A stretch of DNA of 64,000 nt, taken from NCBI RefSeq assembly GCF_000332455.1, contig NZ_AOGY02000024.1, positions 173,501-237,500 of the forward strand, read 5' to 3'. Position 1 is the stretch's first letter, and each line of letters begins with the position of its first letter. The DNA is from Leptospira vanthielii serovar Holland str. Waz Holland = ATCC 700522. Its GTDB lineage: Bacteria > Spirochaetota > Leptospiria > Leptospirales > Leptospiraceae. Of the stretch, positions 56,130 to 64,000 are shown in pieces. The notes under the pieces are model-generated. The model was not told the DNA's origin. It saw only the letters and a list, made by a program, of their open reading frames with translations, and did not search any database. The position numbers and the translations under genes were made by a program.

Positions 56130-57044
56130 ATGAAAAAGATTCTTAGTATATTTATAATATTTCTCACCTTTTTTTTGCTAGGCGCAGGTTATTACTTTTC
56201 ATCTTCTATCATCTCCTTTCCTGTCTCCAACTTAGAGGAAGATAAGACGAGATTAAAGATCAAATCCTTTGCCGATTTTGGGCTTCCTGACCCAGAATCT
56301 GTTCGGTTTCAAAATGGAAGTTTGCGACTGCGCGGTTGGTATTTCAAAAACCCTAAAAAGAAAAAATGTGGTGTTGTTTTGCTCCATGGACACAAAAGGA
56401 CCCGTTATAGCGTTCTCAAATATGCACCTCTATTTTGGAAACGAGGTTGCAGTTTGTTTACTTATGACGCTCGCCACCATGGAGAAAGTGCGGGGGAATA
56501 CGGAACGTACGGGTTTTACGAAAAACATGACTTGGAACGTGCGATGGAATTTTTTTCTGAGATTAGTACTGTTCCCGAAGAAGCGATTGGAGTTTTTGGT
56601 GCTTCCTTTGGGGGGGCGACGGCCTTACAATATGCAGAAGGACGAAGTGACTTTGCCTTTGTGATTGCGGATTCTCCTTTTATGGATATGCGTTCGATCG
56701 TAGAAAAACGTGCTGTCGATATTTATTCCCCTTTAGTTCTCTTTCTTTCTCCTATTGCTCTCTCTCTTGCGGAACTGAGGGCAGACTTTCTTGTGGACGA
56801 AGTGTCCCCGAAAAAAGCGGCCAAATTCATTTCTATACCAGTCCTTATCATCCATTCCAAGGAAGATGAGGTTACACCTGTTTCTCATTCAGAAGAGATT
56901 TTCCAAAATTTAAAATCAAATCGTAAACAACTATTGGTTACAGATTGGGGTGCACTTCATTGTAAGTCGATAGATACACGTTTTACTGAATATGAAACGA
57001 TTGTGAATTCTTTTTTGAAGGAAAATACATTCTTTCCCAAATGA
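56130..57044 (+). CDS. membrane-anchored alpha/beta hydrolase
   Basis: 304 residues from ATG 56130, with a signal anchor (residues ~3-28). The nucleophile motif is GASFGG, the oxyanion/His region LLHGHKRTRYS, the acid region YDARHHGES, and HSKEDEVTP carries the Asp. WGALHCKS near the end holds the likely catalytic His. The group is the BAAT/prolyl oligopeptidase-like exported hydrolases. Substrate unknown. It diverges from the CsgG-like lipoprotein. Confidence 0.82.
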   Translation: MKKILSIFIIFLTFFLLGAGYYFSSSIISFPVSNLEEDKTRLKIKSFADFGLPDPESVRFQNGSLRLRGWYFKNPKKKKCGVVLLHGHKRTRYSVLKYAPLFWKRGCSLFTYDARHHGESAGEYGTYGFYEKHDLERAMEFFSEISTVPEEAIGVFGASFGGATALQYAEGRSDFAFVIADSPFMDMRSIVEKRAVDIYSPLVLFLSPIALSLAELRADFLVDEVSPKKAAKFISIPVLIIHSKEDEVTPVSHSEEIFQNLKSNRKQLLVTDWGALHCKSIDTRFTEYETIVNSFLKENTFFPK

Positions 57045-57053
57045 TTTCCTTTT

Positions 57054-58781
57054 TTAGCGGATCTTAATCAATCGAGGGACATCTTCCCAGTTTCCATCAT
57101 CTTTTGTAAAACGAGTGAGAAAAACTGGTAAGGAGCCAATTCCAATAGGCCCATAAATCGACCAACTATAGTTTAATTTTCCATTGGCAGATTGCAATTG
57201 TTCTGCATTGGCTATTGGAGAATTGTATTCGTTAGGAATTGGTGGTAAGGGAAAGGCGCTGGCTAACGAATCTGTACTTCGGTAGATTTCTATGGTAGTC
57301 GCTGCAAATGTTGGTTGGGTTGAAAGGATAAAAAAGTCTGCGTTTCCAGAACTTTTGACACTACGAAGGAGTGGGTTGCCATTTGCTAATAAGGTGGTAA
57401 AACCTGTGATTTGACTTGCATTTCTTGAAATTGTTGGACTGGCTCCTGCATAGTTGTCAGTGGGAAAAGTAAATCCTATAACCCCACTATTCGTCAATAA
57501 GGCAACTAATTTCCCCCTCACATGAAATGGGGGAGTTTGGAATGTGTACCCACCTCCACCGGTATCAAAAGTCACAATACGATTGGAGAGTCCAACACTG
57601 TCCAAGCTACGGACTTGGTATGTTGTATTACCTAATGGTGGAGAAGATGAACTTTGGCATTGTAGGTATTCTGTTCCACCTACATTCACTAATTGGTAAG
57701 ATAAGGCTGTCAGATTCGGTTCAGCCACCGCACAACTAAATCCCAATACAACATCTTGGTTTACTGCAAAATTTTCGTTTAAAAGAGTTGGCCTGGTTTG
57801 TGTTCCTGAACTGTAAGTTGGCGTCACAAGGTAACGTCCAGAGAAGTAATAGGCAGGGTAAATCCAAGGAAACATATCGGGTCGATATAAGTTTGCATCG
57901 GAGGCAATGGGAAGGTTTATGACTTCACTTGTGCTAGGGAAAGACTGGTGGATTTTAAAAATTAGGTTTCTATTGGATTGATAGGTTCCGGGAGCTGGGT
58001 AGGTTGCCCTTTCTTCCGATAAGAAAAAAACATATTCCGATCCATTAAACATTGGTTTGGAAATTTTTAAAAAGGTTTCGTATCCTGAATCTACTTTTAG
58101 GTTTACTCCATCAACTTTTGTTACTTGGTCATAATTCTCCCCATCGGCGCTGGAAATGATATATCCTGTGGATGAATATTGAGTGGATGAAGTGTAAGAG
58201 GTTTGTATTTGTAAATAGAGAAACTGTCGCCCGTTGGCTGATCCAAGCGAGGTAAATACGTTAGACGTTCCCAAACGATTTCGGTAATTGGCTAGGTCTT
58301 CCAAAAAAAACTGAGTGGGACCACTTTGAGTTAGCCAGAAGAACGATTGTTTGGTGATTCCGTTATAAACTCGAAAACTAGCATTTCCAACAACGGCATT
58401 CCCTGAATTTTTAACTGTGATTTTTGCAATTCCTCTTTCGCTGAAGAATAAAAATCCCCGTCCATAAGTATCCAAAGTAACAGTATAAGGTTGGATATTG
58501 CCTGATTCTCCGAAGGGCGAAACAGGAACCCCATTTTCATCGGCTTCATTAAAGACAGAATATTCAACAATGCCATTCACATAAGGATTGCCATTGGAAT
58601 CTGTAAACTTCATAAAGGTAACGGTTTGGCTGTAGGTGTTAAAAGCATCGGCTAATGCAAGATACCTTAGTAATGTTTGTAAGGTACCTAAGTCTTGGGA
58701 TGGATCCAAATCAGAAGGTTTAAAAATTTTGCATTGAAAGGAGAAAAGAATCAGTAGTAGTATGGTAAGTAATTGTTTCAT
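57054..58781 (-). CDS. large surface lipoprotein of unknown function
   Basis: 575 residues from ATG 58781, with GGGGA upstream; the longer reading to 58916 overlaps the next gene. Lipobox FSFQC. The body is beta-rich, with Asn/Ser/Tyr-rich strands and short Gly turns (LDTYGRGFLFFSERGIAKITVKNSGNA near 100). It looks like a beta-propeller or stacked beta-sandwich. No known motif. Next to the coiled-coil DUF5683-like gene, 11 bases downstream of it. Confidence 0.7.
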   Translation of the reverse strand: MKQLLTILLLILFSFQCKIFKPSDLDPSQDLGTLQTLLRYLALADAFNTYSQTVTFMKFTDSNGNPYVNGIVEYSVFNEADENGVPVSPFGESGNIQPYTVTLDTYGRGFLFFSERGIAKITVKNSGNAVVGNASFRVYNGITKQSFFWLTQSGPTQFFLEDLANYRNRLGTSNVFTSLGSANGRQFLYLQIQTSYTSSTQYSSTGYIISSADGENYDQVTKVDGVNLKVDSGYETFLKISKPMFNGSEYVFFLSEERATYPAPGTYQSNRNLIFKIHQSFPSTSEVINLPIASDANLYRPDMFPWIYPAYYFSGRYLVTPTYSSGTQTRPTLLNENFAVNQDVVLGFSCAVAEPNLTALSYQLVNVGGTEYLQCQSSSSPPLGNTTYQVRSLDSVGLSNRIVTFDTGGGGYTFQTPPFHVRGKLVALLTNSGVIGFTFPTDNYAGASPTISRNASQITGFTTLLANGNPLLRSVKSSGNADFFILSTQPTFAATTIEIYRSTDSLASAFPLPPIPNEYNSPIANAEQLQSANGKLNYSWSIYGPIGIGSLPVFLTRFTKDDGNWEDVPRLIKIR

Positions 58782-58791
58782 AAAAATCCCC

Positions 58792-59820
58792 TTAGAATAG
58801 AAGTGAATAACGAACTTCGGCGTACACTGAATTTGTCTGTGGTCGAATTCCAGTAATGGAATATGGCCTATCCCAACTCGTTTCAAAATCCAAACCTTCT
58901 TTGATTTGTTTTCCACCAGTGCTGACTGTGGGCCGGTCTGGATAACTGTCTTTTCCTATCATATAAGCATGAACCACATTGGTGATGTAGATGATACCAG
59001 CTGTTCCCAGTCCTGCTAAATATTTGGTATTGGTGCTTTTCGCATCCTCTCGACTTTTTGCAATGTAATCTTCTGCAATGGAAGACTCTGCAAATACTTG
59101 GAAAAATTCGGAAGGCAAACTGATGTTTTGTGCATTGAGTCTTGTGCCTGGCCCTCCTATTTGGTTGAGCAAAATCATAGTATCATAATGAGATTTTGAG
59201 TTTTGTTCTTCTGTGTGAAGCGGGCCTAATGTATACAAAAGAGTTCCAAAGAATAAGGTGCTAAATGTTCCCGCAGATACCTTTGATCCTCCGCAGAATT
59301 GACCCCATCCTGGTATTAGTGCTGATCGCCAAATAATAGCGAAACGACCGCCGCACTTAGTTGCGGCAGGCGAAGGGCCGAGTTTTCGAGTTGCAAGCCA
59401 CTCCGCTTCTGCCCTGGCTTCTTTTTCTGCTAAAGTTTCTTTGTTTTTTTTCGCTGCGAGTTTTGTTTGTTCGGCAAGTTTTGTTTCCTCTTCCAAGCGT
59501 TTTTGTTCTTTTGCTTCAGCAAGTAACCGTTCTTTTTCTAGTTTGGCTTTATCTCTTTCTTCTTTTTCGCGTAGTTTCTTTTCTTCTGCGATTCGAATTT
59601 TTTCTGCTTCTTGCTCAGTTACATCTTTATAAATTACTTTTAGGATTTGTGATTTAGAAATGGTTTGTGGGCCTTCTGCGGTTTGTACTGTAAGTCCGCG
59701 TTCGTTTTGGTCAGTGACTTTCCCTTTTAGAGTCTTTCCATTTTTTAGAATGACTGTGTTCACTGCAAGGAGTGGGAAAGATAATAACAAAAAGAAAATT
59801 AAGAAGGTGAAATTTTTCAT
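58792..59820 (-). CDS. secreted coiled-coil protein with DUF5683-like C-terminus
   Basis: 342 residues from ATG 59820, with signal peptide (~residues 3-19). A short beta domain (VILKNGKTLKGKVTDQNERGLTVQT) precedes a long Lys/Glu-rich coiled coil (~70-145). Then comes IIWRSALIPGWGQFCGGSKVSAG, the DUF5683/TM2-like hairpin, and apolar helices. Upstream sequence has no good Shine-Dalgarno on this strand, so the TTG at 59847 is an alternative. Followed 11 bases later by the large lipoprotein. Spirochaete-type protein; role unknown. Confidence 0.7.
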   Translation of the reverse strand: MKNFTFLIFFLLLSFPLLAVNTVILKNGKTLKGKVTDQNERGLTVQTAEGPQTISKSQILKVIYKDVTEQEAEKIRIAEEKKLREKEERDKAKLEKERLLAEAKEQKRLEEETKLAEQTKLAAKKNKETLAEKEARAEAEWLATRKLGPSPAATKCGGRFAIIWRSALIPGWGQFCGGSKVSAGTFSTLFFGTLLYTLGPLHTEEQNSKSHYDTMILLNQIGGPGTRLNAQNISLPSEFFQVFAESSIAEDYIAKSREDAKSTNTKYLAGLGTAGIIYITNVVHAYMIGKDSYPDRPTVSTGGKQIKEGLDFETSWDRPYSITGIRPQTNSVYAEVRYSLLF

Positions 59821-59847
59821 ATAAGGAGATCCATTATAGATTCCCAA

Positions 59848-60434
59848 AATTTTTGCATTTGTTCAAGAAATTGCAAGAGAATTTTCGAAGGGTTGTTGGA
59901 TGAAAATTCACTTCAAAGATATTCTCCAATTCGAAAAAATCTTTGCCCTTCGATTCAAATTTCGAAATTCCGCTTAAATATTTTTAAAAAGATAAATTTA
60001 TATATTTTTTTTCGCCTCAATAAATTCATTTAGGAACTTCATTGCCTATCGAGTGTTTCAGTGTTTGTGGAAAGAAAAATTACCTTCCGAAGATAATAAT
60101 TATTGTTATATGTTCAATTATGCAAATTATCCTACTTCTATAAAAATTCAATTTTCAGCGAAGTTTTCATGAATGGTAAGAGGAAAAAGGTGTGATGATT
60201 GACTCAGAATGGTAGTGATTAGCCATAACTAGAAACAAATTTAAGCCTTCTACTGTTTGGTAATTCCCTAAGATTAGCTTCTCGTTAAATCCTTTCTTAT
60301 TTCCAAGCCGCTAAAAACGGTGGAAGCCCTTTTTTAGAACGTTATTAACGGAAAAATGAATTTTTTTTATTTGGATGAGAAAATGCGATGGGCATCGAAC
60401 CAAAGCTTACCTACATTCGCATTTTATAATATAA
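59848..60434. other. AT-rich intergenic region upstream of the propeller lipoprotein
   Basis: About 590 bases without a gene. It holds three TTCGAA palindromes at 59884, 59930 and 59961 (the last inside AATTTCGAAATT, 59958-59969). It also holds the 9-bp inverted repeat AAAATGCGA (60380-60388) against TCGCATTTT (60417-60425), with AATGCGA repeated at 60434. The middle (60000-60350) is featureless AT-rich sequence. Long, probably divergent promoter space. Confidence 0.55.
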
Positions 60435-60458
60435 ATGCGAAATCTTAGGCCAAACAAT

Positions 60459-63400
60459 ATGCGAGTCCAATTCCAGTCTTTCCTTTTCTCACTACTCATA
60501 CTTCTTTTCGGCAATTGTGTTTTTCTTTTACCGAATGGTACTCCACAACAAGGGATTAGTCCTTTTGCCTTTTTACTCGGTCTTGTGGGTGGATCCCCGA
60601 GTTCAGCCCAAAACCTAACACCTGGCACCGCTGTGGATCTGTCAGCCGATGGAGTCCCGGATGGGACGCTGGTCGATTCGGATGGAGACGGGGTCTCTGA
60701 TGGAATCACTCTTAACGGTGGCACAACTCCGAATCTTTTGTTACTCGATACCAATGGAGATGGGATTCCCGATGCAGTTGATTCCAATGGAGACGGAATC
60801 GCGGACTATTACATCAGTCCTAATCCTCCTGGATTTTTGACATCAGGCCCCGGTGGGTCAGGAAATCCTGTCGTGATCATTGTGGATGCAAATGGCAATC
60901 CTCTTGGGTTCGATACCGATGGGGACGGAACACCGAATGACACTACTATTGTCGCTATCCTAAATGATACAACTGCACCAATACTCACTAGTTCATTGTT
61001 AGCTGGCACATTTTCAACCACCCAATCTACGACCTTGACATGTACGGACAATCGAGCACCAGGCTCCATCGTATATACCTTAGATGCCACAATCCCTGGT
61101 TTTTCGCCTAAGAATGGTGTGGTGATCACTAAATCCTCCAAAGCCATCTCCTTATCCAAAGAGGGACCTCATGCTCTTAATGCATTTTGTCGTGACCTAG
61201 CAGGAAACCTATCCGCACCGCTTAGCATTGTGTATACGATCGATACCCAAGTTCCCGCTATTACCATTGTAAACCAATCCTCGCCTGCCATCAGTTCTCA
61301 AGCGGGCGCCATCAGTAGTTCCACAGCAACGTGGAGGTCCAATCGCTCTGGTTCATTCACCGTCCGCGAAGGGAGTGCTTGTGATTCCGGAACTATCGCC
61401 GCGACTGGAACGGCTATCGCAAACGTTGACCAAACCTTCGTTCGATCTCATACTCACTTTACAGGCGAAGGCACGAAGACTTACCGTATCTGTGTCACTG
61501 GTTCCAATGCCCTTATTGGTTTTGCCGTAGTTTCTTTGCAAAGGGACGATACGGCTCCTGTCGTGTCTGCTGATCCTGGAGCAGGAAGTTACGGAACGGC
61601 CACTTCGGTTTCTCTATCCTGTTCTGACACCGGTGGAAGTGGATGTGATCAAATTGCTTATGCGGTTCAAGCAGGATCGAATCCAACAAATCCAGCTATT
61701 CAAGGGACAACAGGAACTATAATCAGTGGGACATTATTTTCTGCCGCCATTGCCTTGACAGATGGATCTGTCACCTATACAAAGTTTGTGGCTCGTGACA
61801 AAGCGGGCAATGTATCGAGTGTGAGTTCACAAAATTATACTGTAGATACGCAAGCGGCCACCATCACAGTCAATTCGCACACAGCAGCTATCAATGGATC
61901 ATCCAATGTTTTGCTCCATTGGCAAAGTAGCAAAGCAGGTTCCTACCAAATTCGTTTGGGCGGGTCTAGCTGTTCCAATGGAACGGCACTCACCAATACT
62001 GGTTCCAATTCAAATGTAACGGGTAATATTGCTGCCGCATCAGATACATCCAGCACCATTGCTAACTCACAGTTTGTGGAAGGGGACAATACCATCCGCA
62101 TTTGTGTGGCGAACTTAGTTGGAAGCTTTGGTTCTACCACACGCACATCAAATAAAGACACAACCGCTCCAGTTGTGACGATGGCATCTCCAACAGGAAC
62201 AGGCCCATTTGCCTCTGGAACCCAACTCCAACTCAGTTGTTCCGACACTGGTGGTTCTGGATGTGACAAAGTCATTTATACACTCAATGGCACAGAACCA
62301 ACGTTTGACGGTTCGGGAGAAGTCACAAATGGAACGGTATATGCAACAGCAGTGGCCTTATCCAATGGGAGTAACCAAGTCAAATACTTAGCTCGTGACT
62401 TCGCGGGAAACTTAAGCACAGCTGGAAGTCAAAGTTTTCATGTGGGCCCACCCAATGCTCCTGCCTTTGTGGAAGCGCAAGCTGGAGGAACCAGTGCCGT
62501 TGTACAATGGTGGCCGGTCACTGGTGCCACATCATACACTGTGTACTATAGCACAAGTCCTGGTGTAACTACAGCTTCAACTAGTTTTGGGCCAGTGACG
62601 GATCCTTATGCGACCATTACTGGGTTAAGTGGTGGAACTTTGTATTACTTTAGGGTGGTGGCTAGTAATGCAGCTGGTGCAAGTGCATTGTCGTTGTTGG
62701 ATGCGGGTGCGTTGACTACTGCGACACCTCCAGGAACAAGCGCGACAGGGATGCATATAGATATATCTGCGGGACAAGGGACTAGTTCTGGACAGACTCC
62801 CAGTGTTGTTTTAGACACTGTTAATGGAAAGTTACTCGTTGTTACTATGAACGGAGCGAACTCTAACAAGCCGAGTCTTTTCCGATGTAATTTGGATGGA
62901 ACAGCTTGTACTCACACAGATATATCTGTGGGACAAGGGACTAGTTCTGGACAGACTCCCAGTGTTGTTTTAGACACTGTCAATGATAAGTTACTGGTTG
63001 TTACTTGGAATTACGGTAACGGATCCAGACTCAGTCTTTTTCGTTGTAATCTAGACGGAACTAGCTGCACGCATACTGATATATCCGCGGTTACTGGGCA
63101 AGGGAATAGTTCTGGGCAGTATCCCAGTGTTGCTTTAGACTTTGCCAATAAAAAATTGCTCGTTGTTACTCGGAACGGAATGAACTTTCAAAAACCGAGC
63201 CTTTTTCGTTGTAATCTAGATGGAACAGCCTGCACCCATACAGACCTGTCCGTTGGACAAGGCTATGGTTCTGGATATTTTTCCAGTGTTGTTTTAGATA
63301 CGGTTAATGGAAAGTTACTCGTTGTTACTATGAACGGGGCGAACTCTAAAAAGCCGAGTCTTTTCCGATGCAATTTGGATGGAACAGTTTGTACTCACAC

Positions 63401-63857
63401 AGATATATCTGCGGGACAGGGGACTGATTCTGGCTCTAACCCCCGTGTTGTTTTAGACACTGTTAATGGAAAGTTACTGGTTGTTACTTGGAATTACGGT
63501 AACGGCTCCAAACTCAGTTTTTTTCGGTGCAATCTAGACGGAACTAGCTGCACGCATACTGATCTATCCGCAGTTACGGGGCAAGGGAATGGTTCTGGGC
63601 AGTATCCCAGTGTTGCTTTAGACTCTGCCAATGGAAAGTTACTCGTTATTACTACGAATGTAGCGAATTCGTATAAACCCTCTCTTTTCCGCTGTAATCT
63701 AGATGGGACCGCTTGCACCCATACAGACCTATCGGTGGGACAAGGGAGTAATTCTGGTTATTATCCTAGTGTTGTTTTAGACTCTGTTAGTGGCAAAATA
63801 ATTGCAGCCACGCAAAACGTTGCTAACTCAACCAAAGCTTCTATCTTTATCTGGTAA
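60459..63857 (+). CDS. secreted modular lipoprotein with Ca-type repeats, Ig-like modules and a seven-repeat C-terminus
   Basis: 1132 residues from ATG 60459; the ATG at 60435 lacks a ribosome site. Lipobox LFGNC. A thrombospondin type-3-like Ca-binding segment follows (~60-170: VDSDGDGVSDG, DTNGDGIPDA, DTDGDGTPND). Then two chitobiase C-terminal/Ig-like modules containing CTDNRAPGSIVYTLD and SCSDTGGSGCDQIAYAV; this SDTGGSGCD form recurs later. A fibronectin type III domain lies at ~665-755 (VVQWWPVTGATSYTVYYS). Seven ~54-residue repeats to the end carry LLVVT.N and SLFRCNLDGT.CTHT. This repeat number suits a beta-propeller. Surface-exposed function, possibly adhesion; no catalytic motif seen. 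Confidence 0.85.
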   Translation: MRVQFQSFLFSLLILLFGNCVFLLPNGTPQQGISPFAFLLGLVGGSPSSAQNLTPGTAVDLSADGVPDGTLVDSDGDGVSDGITLNGGTTPNLLLLDTNGDGIPDAVDSNGDGIADYYISPNPPGFLTSGPGGSGNPVVIIVDANGNPLGFDTDGDGTPNDTTIVAILNDTTAPILTSSLLAGTFSTTQSTTLTCTDNRAPGSIVYTLDATIPGFSPKNGVVITKSSKAISLSKEGPHALNAFCRDLAGNLSAPLSIVYTIDTQVPAITIVNQSSPAISSQAGAISSSTATWRSNRSGSFTVREGSACDSGTIAATGTAIANVDQTFVRSHTHFTGEGTKTYRICVTGSNALIGFAVVSLQRDDTAPVVSADPGAGSYGTATSVSLSCSDTGGSGCDQIAYAVQAGSNPTNPAIQGTTGTIISGTLFSAAIALTDGSVTYTKFVARDKAGNVSSVSSQNYTVDTQAATITVNSHTAAINGSSNVLLHWQSSKAGSYQIRLGGSSCSNGTALTNTGSNSNVTGNIAAASDTSSTIANSQFVEGDNTIRICVANLVGSFGSTTRTSNKDTTAPVVTMASPTGTGPFASGTQLQLSCSDTGGSGCDKVIYTLNGTEPTFDGSGEVTNGTVYATAVALSNGSNQVKYLARDFAGNLSTAGSQSFHVGPPNAPAFVEAQAGGTSAVVQWWPVTGATSYTVYYSTSPGVTTASTSFGPVTDPYATITGLSGGTLYYFRVVASNAAGASALSLLDAGALTTATPPGTSATGMHIDISAGQGTSSGQTPSVVLDTVNGKLLVVTMNGANSNKPSLFRCNLDGTACTHTDISVGQGTSSGQTPSVVLDTVNDKLLVVTWNYGNGSRLSLFRCNLDGTSCTHTDISAVTGQGNSSGQYPSVALDFANKKLLVVTRNGMNFQKPSLFRCNLDGTACTHTDLSVGQGYGSGYFSSVVLDTVNGKLLVVTMNGANSKKPSLFRCNLDGTVCTHTDISAGQGTDSGSNPRVVLDTVNGKLLVVTWNYGNGSKLSFFRCNLDGTSCTHTDLSAVTGQGNGSGQYPSVALDSANGKLLVITTNVANSYKPSLFRCNLDGTACTHTDLSVGQGSNSGYYPSVVLDSVSGKIIAATQNVANSTKASIFIW
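62750..63230 (+). repeat. three-blade unit, copy 1 (DNA-level tandem duplication)
   Basis: Encodes propeller repeats 1-3. The following ~480 bases repeat it with high nucleotide identity: GTTACTCGTTGTTACTATGA occurs at 62831 and again at 63314, a period of 483 bases (161 codons). The order of sub-types (MNGANS, then WNYGNGS, then AVTGQGN) is the same in both. Confidence 0.8.
63231..63712 (+). repeat. three-blade unit, copy 2 (DNA-level tandem duplication)
   Basis: Encodes propeller repeats 4-6, parallel to repeats 1-3, 483 bases downstream. Repeat 7 (to 63857) is left over and more diverged (GKIIAATQNVANSTKASIFIW). Confidence 0.8.
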
Positions 63858-63880
63858 CCAACCACTTTGGGTGAGACCGA

Positions 63881-63908
63881 AGCGATAGTGCACCCCGAAG
63901 CAACCCGA
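63881..63908 (+). repeat. dispersed intergenic element, copy 2
   Basis: AGCGATAGTGCACCCCGAAG then CAACCCGA, 24 bases after the stop of the propeller lipoprotein; 23 of 28 positions match 49619-49646. Confidence 0.65.
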
Positions 63909-64000
63909 TCGGATTTAGAGTTTGGGTATTTACCTGTGAGTCCATCGGCAGTAAGTTATGGGCAGAATGCTCGCGAGGGTTATGGGTATATGCAGTTTAA
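63909..64000 (+). other. open frame running off the right edge
   Basis: From the lipoprotein stop (63855-63857) the same frame stays open to the window end, reading EFGYLPVSPSAVSYGQNAREGYGYMQF near the edge. No start codon with a ribosome site is visible. It may be a gene remnant, the 3' trace of an older, longer protein, or the upstream part of a coding region. Not enough sequence to decide. Confidence 0.25.

Noticed and set aside
62750..63720. CRISPR array or satellite DNA in the repeat region
   Set aside because: The repeats are in frame, ~160 bases or multiples long and vary as protein blades do; no short direct repeats with unique spacers.

Overview
The window looks like a chromosomal segment of a spirochaete of the genus Leptospira. 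Its AT-leaning composition, its many Leptospira-style lipoproteins and coiled-coil secreted proteins, its flagellar export operon (fliN-O-P-Q-R-flhB-flhA), lpxD and ClpC all fit. The assignment rests on recognising families by eye, not on a database search. Genes are dense, often with ATGA or GTGA stop/start overlaps, and several starts are TTG or GTG.

Layout. 1-5500: the end of fabG, then acpP and rnc on the + strand. Three minus-strand genes sit between fabG and acpP: a triple P-II-like protein, a duplicated DUF1538 membrane protein, and a frameshifted small rhodanese-type lipoprotein. 5500-8700: Nudix hydrolase, aroB, a MscS-type channel and a MORN/YwqK-like protein. 8700-10700: two membrane proteins of unknown function (minus). 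10750-12800: LolC/LolD-like ABC exporter. 12804-16196: a compact McsA/McsB-like protein directly before clpC, which suggests a minimal protein-arginine-phosphorylation and proteolysis system. 16200-21500: small membrane protein, TPR protein, MtaB, and an RND-adaptor/MacB-type ABC exporter. 21566: metZ.

22700-35700 is the most unusual part. A minus-strand operon encodes two rhodanese-fold lipoproteins, a small secreted protein, an outer-membrane beta-barrel and a pentahaem lipoprotein cytochrome. Before it on the same strand lie an XRE-cupin regulator, a GT-C membrane glycosyltransferase and a DUF4395 protein. A divergent plus-strand operon encodes a periplasmic rhodanese, a second pentahaem cytochrome, a GT2 polyprenyl-phosphate sugar synthase type enzyme, a second GT-C protein and a DUF2064/TIGR04282 transferase. 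By gene content this resembles the ExtHIJKL-type outer-membrane electron conduits and selenite/tellurite operons known from Geobacter, here combined with a lipid-linked glycosylation module.

35700-41400: OmpA-like protein, lpxD, ArsC-like protein, an outer-membrane protein, a fusion of an AGCS-type symporter with phosphatidylserine decarboxylase, and a DUF971 protein. 41492-48581: flagellar switch and type III export operon. 48594-54731: dusA, XPB-type helicase, aminotransferase, an SH3-like protein and an esterase. 54889-59820: dps, a CsgG-like lipoprotein, an alpha/beta hydrolase, a large lipoprotein and a coiled-coil DUF5683-like protein. 60459-63857: a secreted lipoprotein with calcium-type repeats, Ig-like modules, one FnIII domain and seven C-terminal repeats that look like a seven-bladed beta-propeller. 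No rRNA, tRNA, CRISPR array, insertion sequence or phage was recognised.
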